Shown in pieces: positions 63,290 to 64,000 of a DNA stretch of 64,000 nt. This stretch comes from Fodinibacter sp038258215 (lineage in GTDB: Bacteria; Actinomycetota; Actinomycetes; Actinomycetales; Dermatophilaceae): assembly GCA_038258215.1 (NCBI GenBank), contig JBBSQC010000003.1, forward strand, positions 87,789 through 151,788, given 5' to 3'. Below the pieces are notes generated by a model, which ran no database searches, was not told the origin of the DNA, and was given only the letters and a program-made list of their open reading frames with translations. Positions within the stretch are counted from its first letter, which is position 1. Each line of letters opens with the position of its first letter. The translations under genes were made by a program, and so were the position numbers.

Positions 63290-64000
63290 TCAGCAGGCGC
63301 GTTCAAGGGCTTCGAGGATCTCGGGGGTGGAGGCGTCCTCGAGCCAGCACTCGGGCACGCCGGGGTCCTCGGCGTGTTCGGTGAGCTGGTGTGCCGCCCA
63401 TTCTCGTTCCCAGGAGTCCGCGCCGGGATCCTCCTCGGCGATCTGGCCGGCGATGGCTACGAGGAGCTCTCGGAGCCGTTCGGGGGTCAGCGGTGGCGGG
63501 TCGTGCGCGGACCGTTCGCGGTGGAGTTCTTCGAGGTGGCCGTCGTAGCCGCCGACGGTGAGGTCCCACACGACGTATCGGCCGTGGTCATCCGGTCTGG
63601 CTCGGACCTGGGCGATGAGGCGTCGCGTGTGGACGAAGGTGTGGTGGCGCTGACACAACAACGCCGCGTTGTCGAGGTCGGAGAGGCCGCCGTCGATCCA
63701 GTGCCGCACATGGTGGGCCTTGGCCCACGATCCGGGTGCGCCGCAGCCGGGGTAGGTACAGCCGCGGTCTCGGCGCCACAACGCGCGGCGTTGGGCGCGG
63801 GTGAACAGGCGCACCACCCGCCCCAGGTCCAGACCCTCACTGGCTGTCCCGAGGATGTGGGGGATGAGGTCGGCCTCGCAACACACCCGGCGCAGGACCT
63901 CCACCGAGAGGATGGTGCCGGTCGCGCTCGAGCCCAGGACCTCGCCGCACCCGGTCATCGCCTGCAGGTCCGACAGGGCCACCGTGACGTGCACCGCCGA
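63290..64000 (-). CDS. DUF222/HNH endonuclease-type protein, 5' end beyond window
   Basis: The C-terminal 230 or more residues of an actinobacterial DUF222-HNH protein. The HNH region reads CTYPGCGAPGSWAKAHHVRH, then WIDGGLSDLDNAALLCQRHH. These genes are scattered in many copies in actinobacterial genomes, often beside mobile elements. The N-terminus and start lie past 64000. The stop at 63290 is 12 nt from the YhgE stop, convergent. Function uncertain. Confidence 0.8.
   Translation of the reverse strand, partial: SAVHVTVALSDLQAMTGCGEVLGSSATGTILSVEVLRRVCCEADLIPHILGTASEGLDLGRVVRLFTRAQRRALWRRDRGCTYPGCGAPGSWAKAHHVRHWIDGGLSDLDNAALLCQRHHTFVHTRRLIAQVRARPDDHGRYVVWDLTVGGYDGHLEELHRERSAHDPPPLTPERLRELLVAIAGQIAEEDPGADSWEREWAAHQLTEHAEDPGVPECWLEDASTPEILEALERAC

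Overview
The window is very GC-rich, densely packed actinobacterial DNA. GTG starts are frequent, many neighbouring genes overlap by GTGA or ATGA, and the gene families are typical of Actinobacteria: Rv2061-type PPOX, SCO6745-like, WS/DGAT, YhgE/Pip, Rsm22 and DUF222-HNH. The overall look suggests the order Micrococcales, perhaps Intrasporangiaceae, but that placement is inference. No rRNA, tRNA, CRISPR array, prophage or complete insertion sequence was recognised.

Layout. 0.2-2.2 kb: a PPOX flavoenzyme, an SRPBCC protein and a Rieske protein. 2.2-11.7 kb: a carotenoid cluster (crtE, crtI, a crtB-idi fusion, a methyltransferase gene and crtU on the minus strand, with the Rieske gene converging). 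A divergent FAD oxidoreductase and a photolyase-family gene that has lost its Fe-S cysteines lie on the other side. 11.8-18.6 kb: housekeeping and accessory genes, including WS/DGAT, a lipase-like hydrolase, an HPF-like protein, fumC and a CHAP plus peptidoglycan-binding hydrolase. 18.7-26.1 kb: a tightly packed minus-strand operon of trypsin-like protease, alpha/beta hydrolase, STAND NTPase with HEAT-like repeats, and two UbiA-family membrane proteins. I read it as a conflict (anti-phage type) system and the most interesting locus here.

26.3-37.7 kb: a SWIM/SNF2 helicase, an ABC exporter, a polyamine/GABA-type aminotransferase and aldehyde dehydrogenase coupled to a teichoic-acid-type polymerase, HU, and an Rsm22 methyltransferase. 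37.9-42.8 kb: thioredoxin, a CsoR/CstR-type regulator with two operator-like palindromes, a 53-residue Cys-rich protein, two methyltransferases, a GNAT, a zinc alcohol dehydrogenase and a frameshifted SCO6745-like gene. 42.9-47.9 kb: a LacI regulator with a CebR-type operator, a hydrolase, a JmjC oxygenase coupled to a repeat-containing small peptide, and a LysR regulator.

47.9-64 kb: an MMPL exporter with its TetR, a class V aminotransferase, a broken GNAT, a DUF952-mutarotase fusion coupled to a HAD phosphatase, a GNAT, a spermidine-synthase-like membrane protein coupled to NAD synthetase, and a TetR with twin operators facing a catalytically dead ABC-ATPase-like protein and a YhgE/Pip exporter. 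A partial DUF222-HNH gene runs off the right edge.

No stretch longer than about 300 bases lacks a gene. The longest empty stretches are 1-219 (a 20-bp inverted repeat), 26104-26302 (upstream region of the conflict operon), 31853-32041 (a hairpin), 40108-40329 (an inverted repeat) and 46445-46696 (nothing clear).
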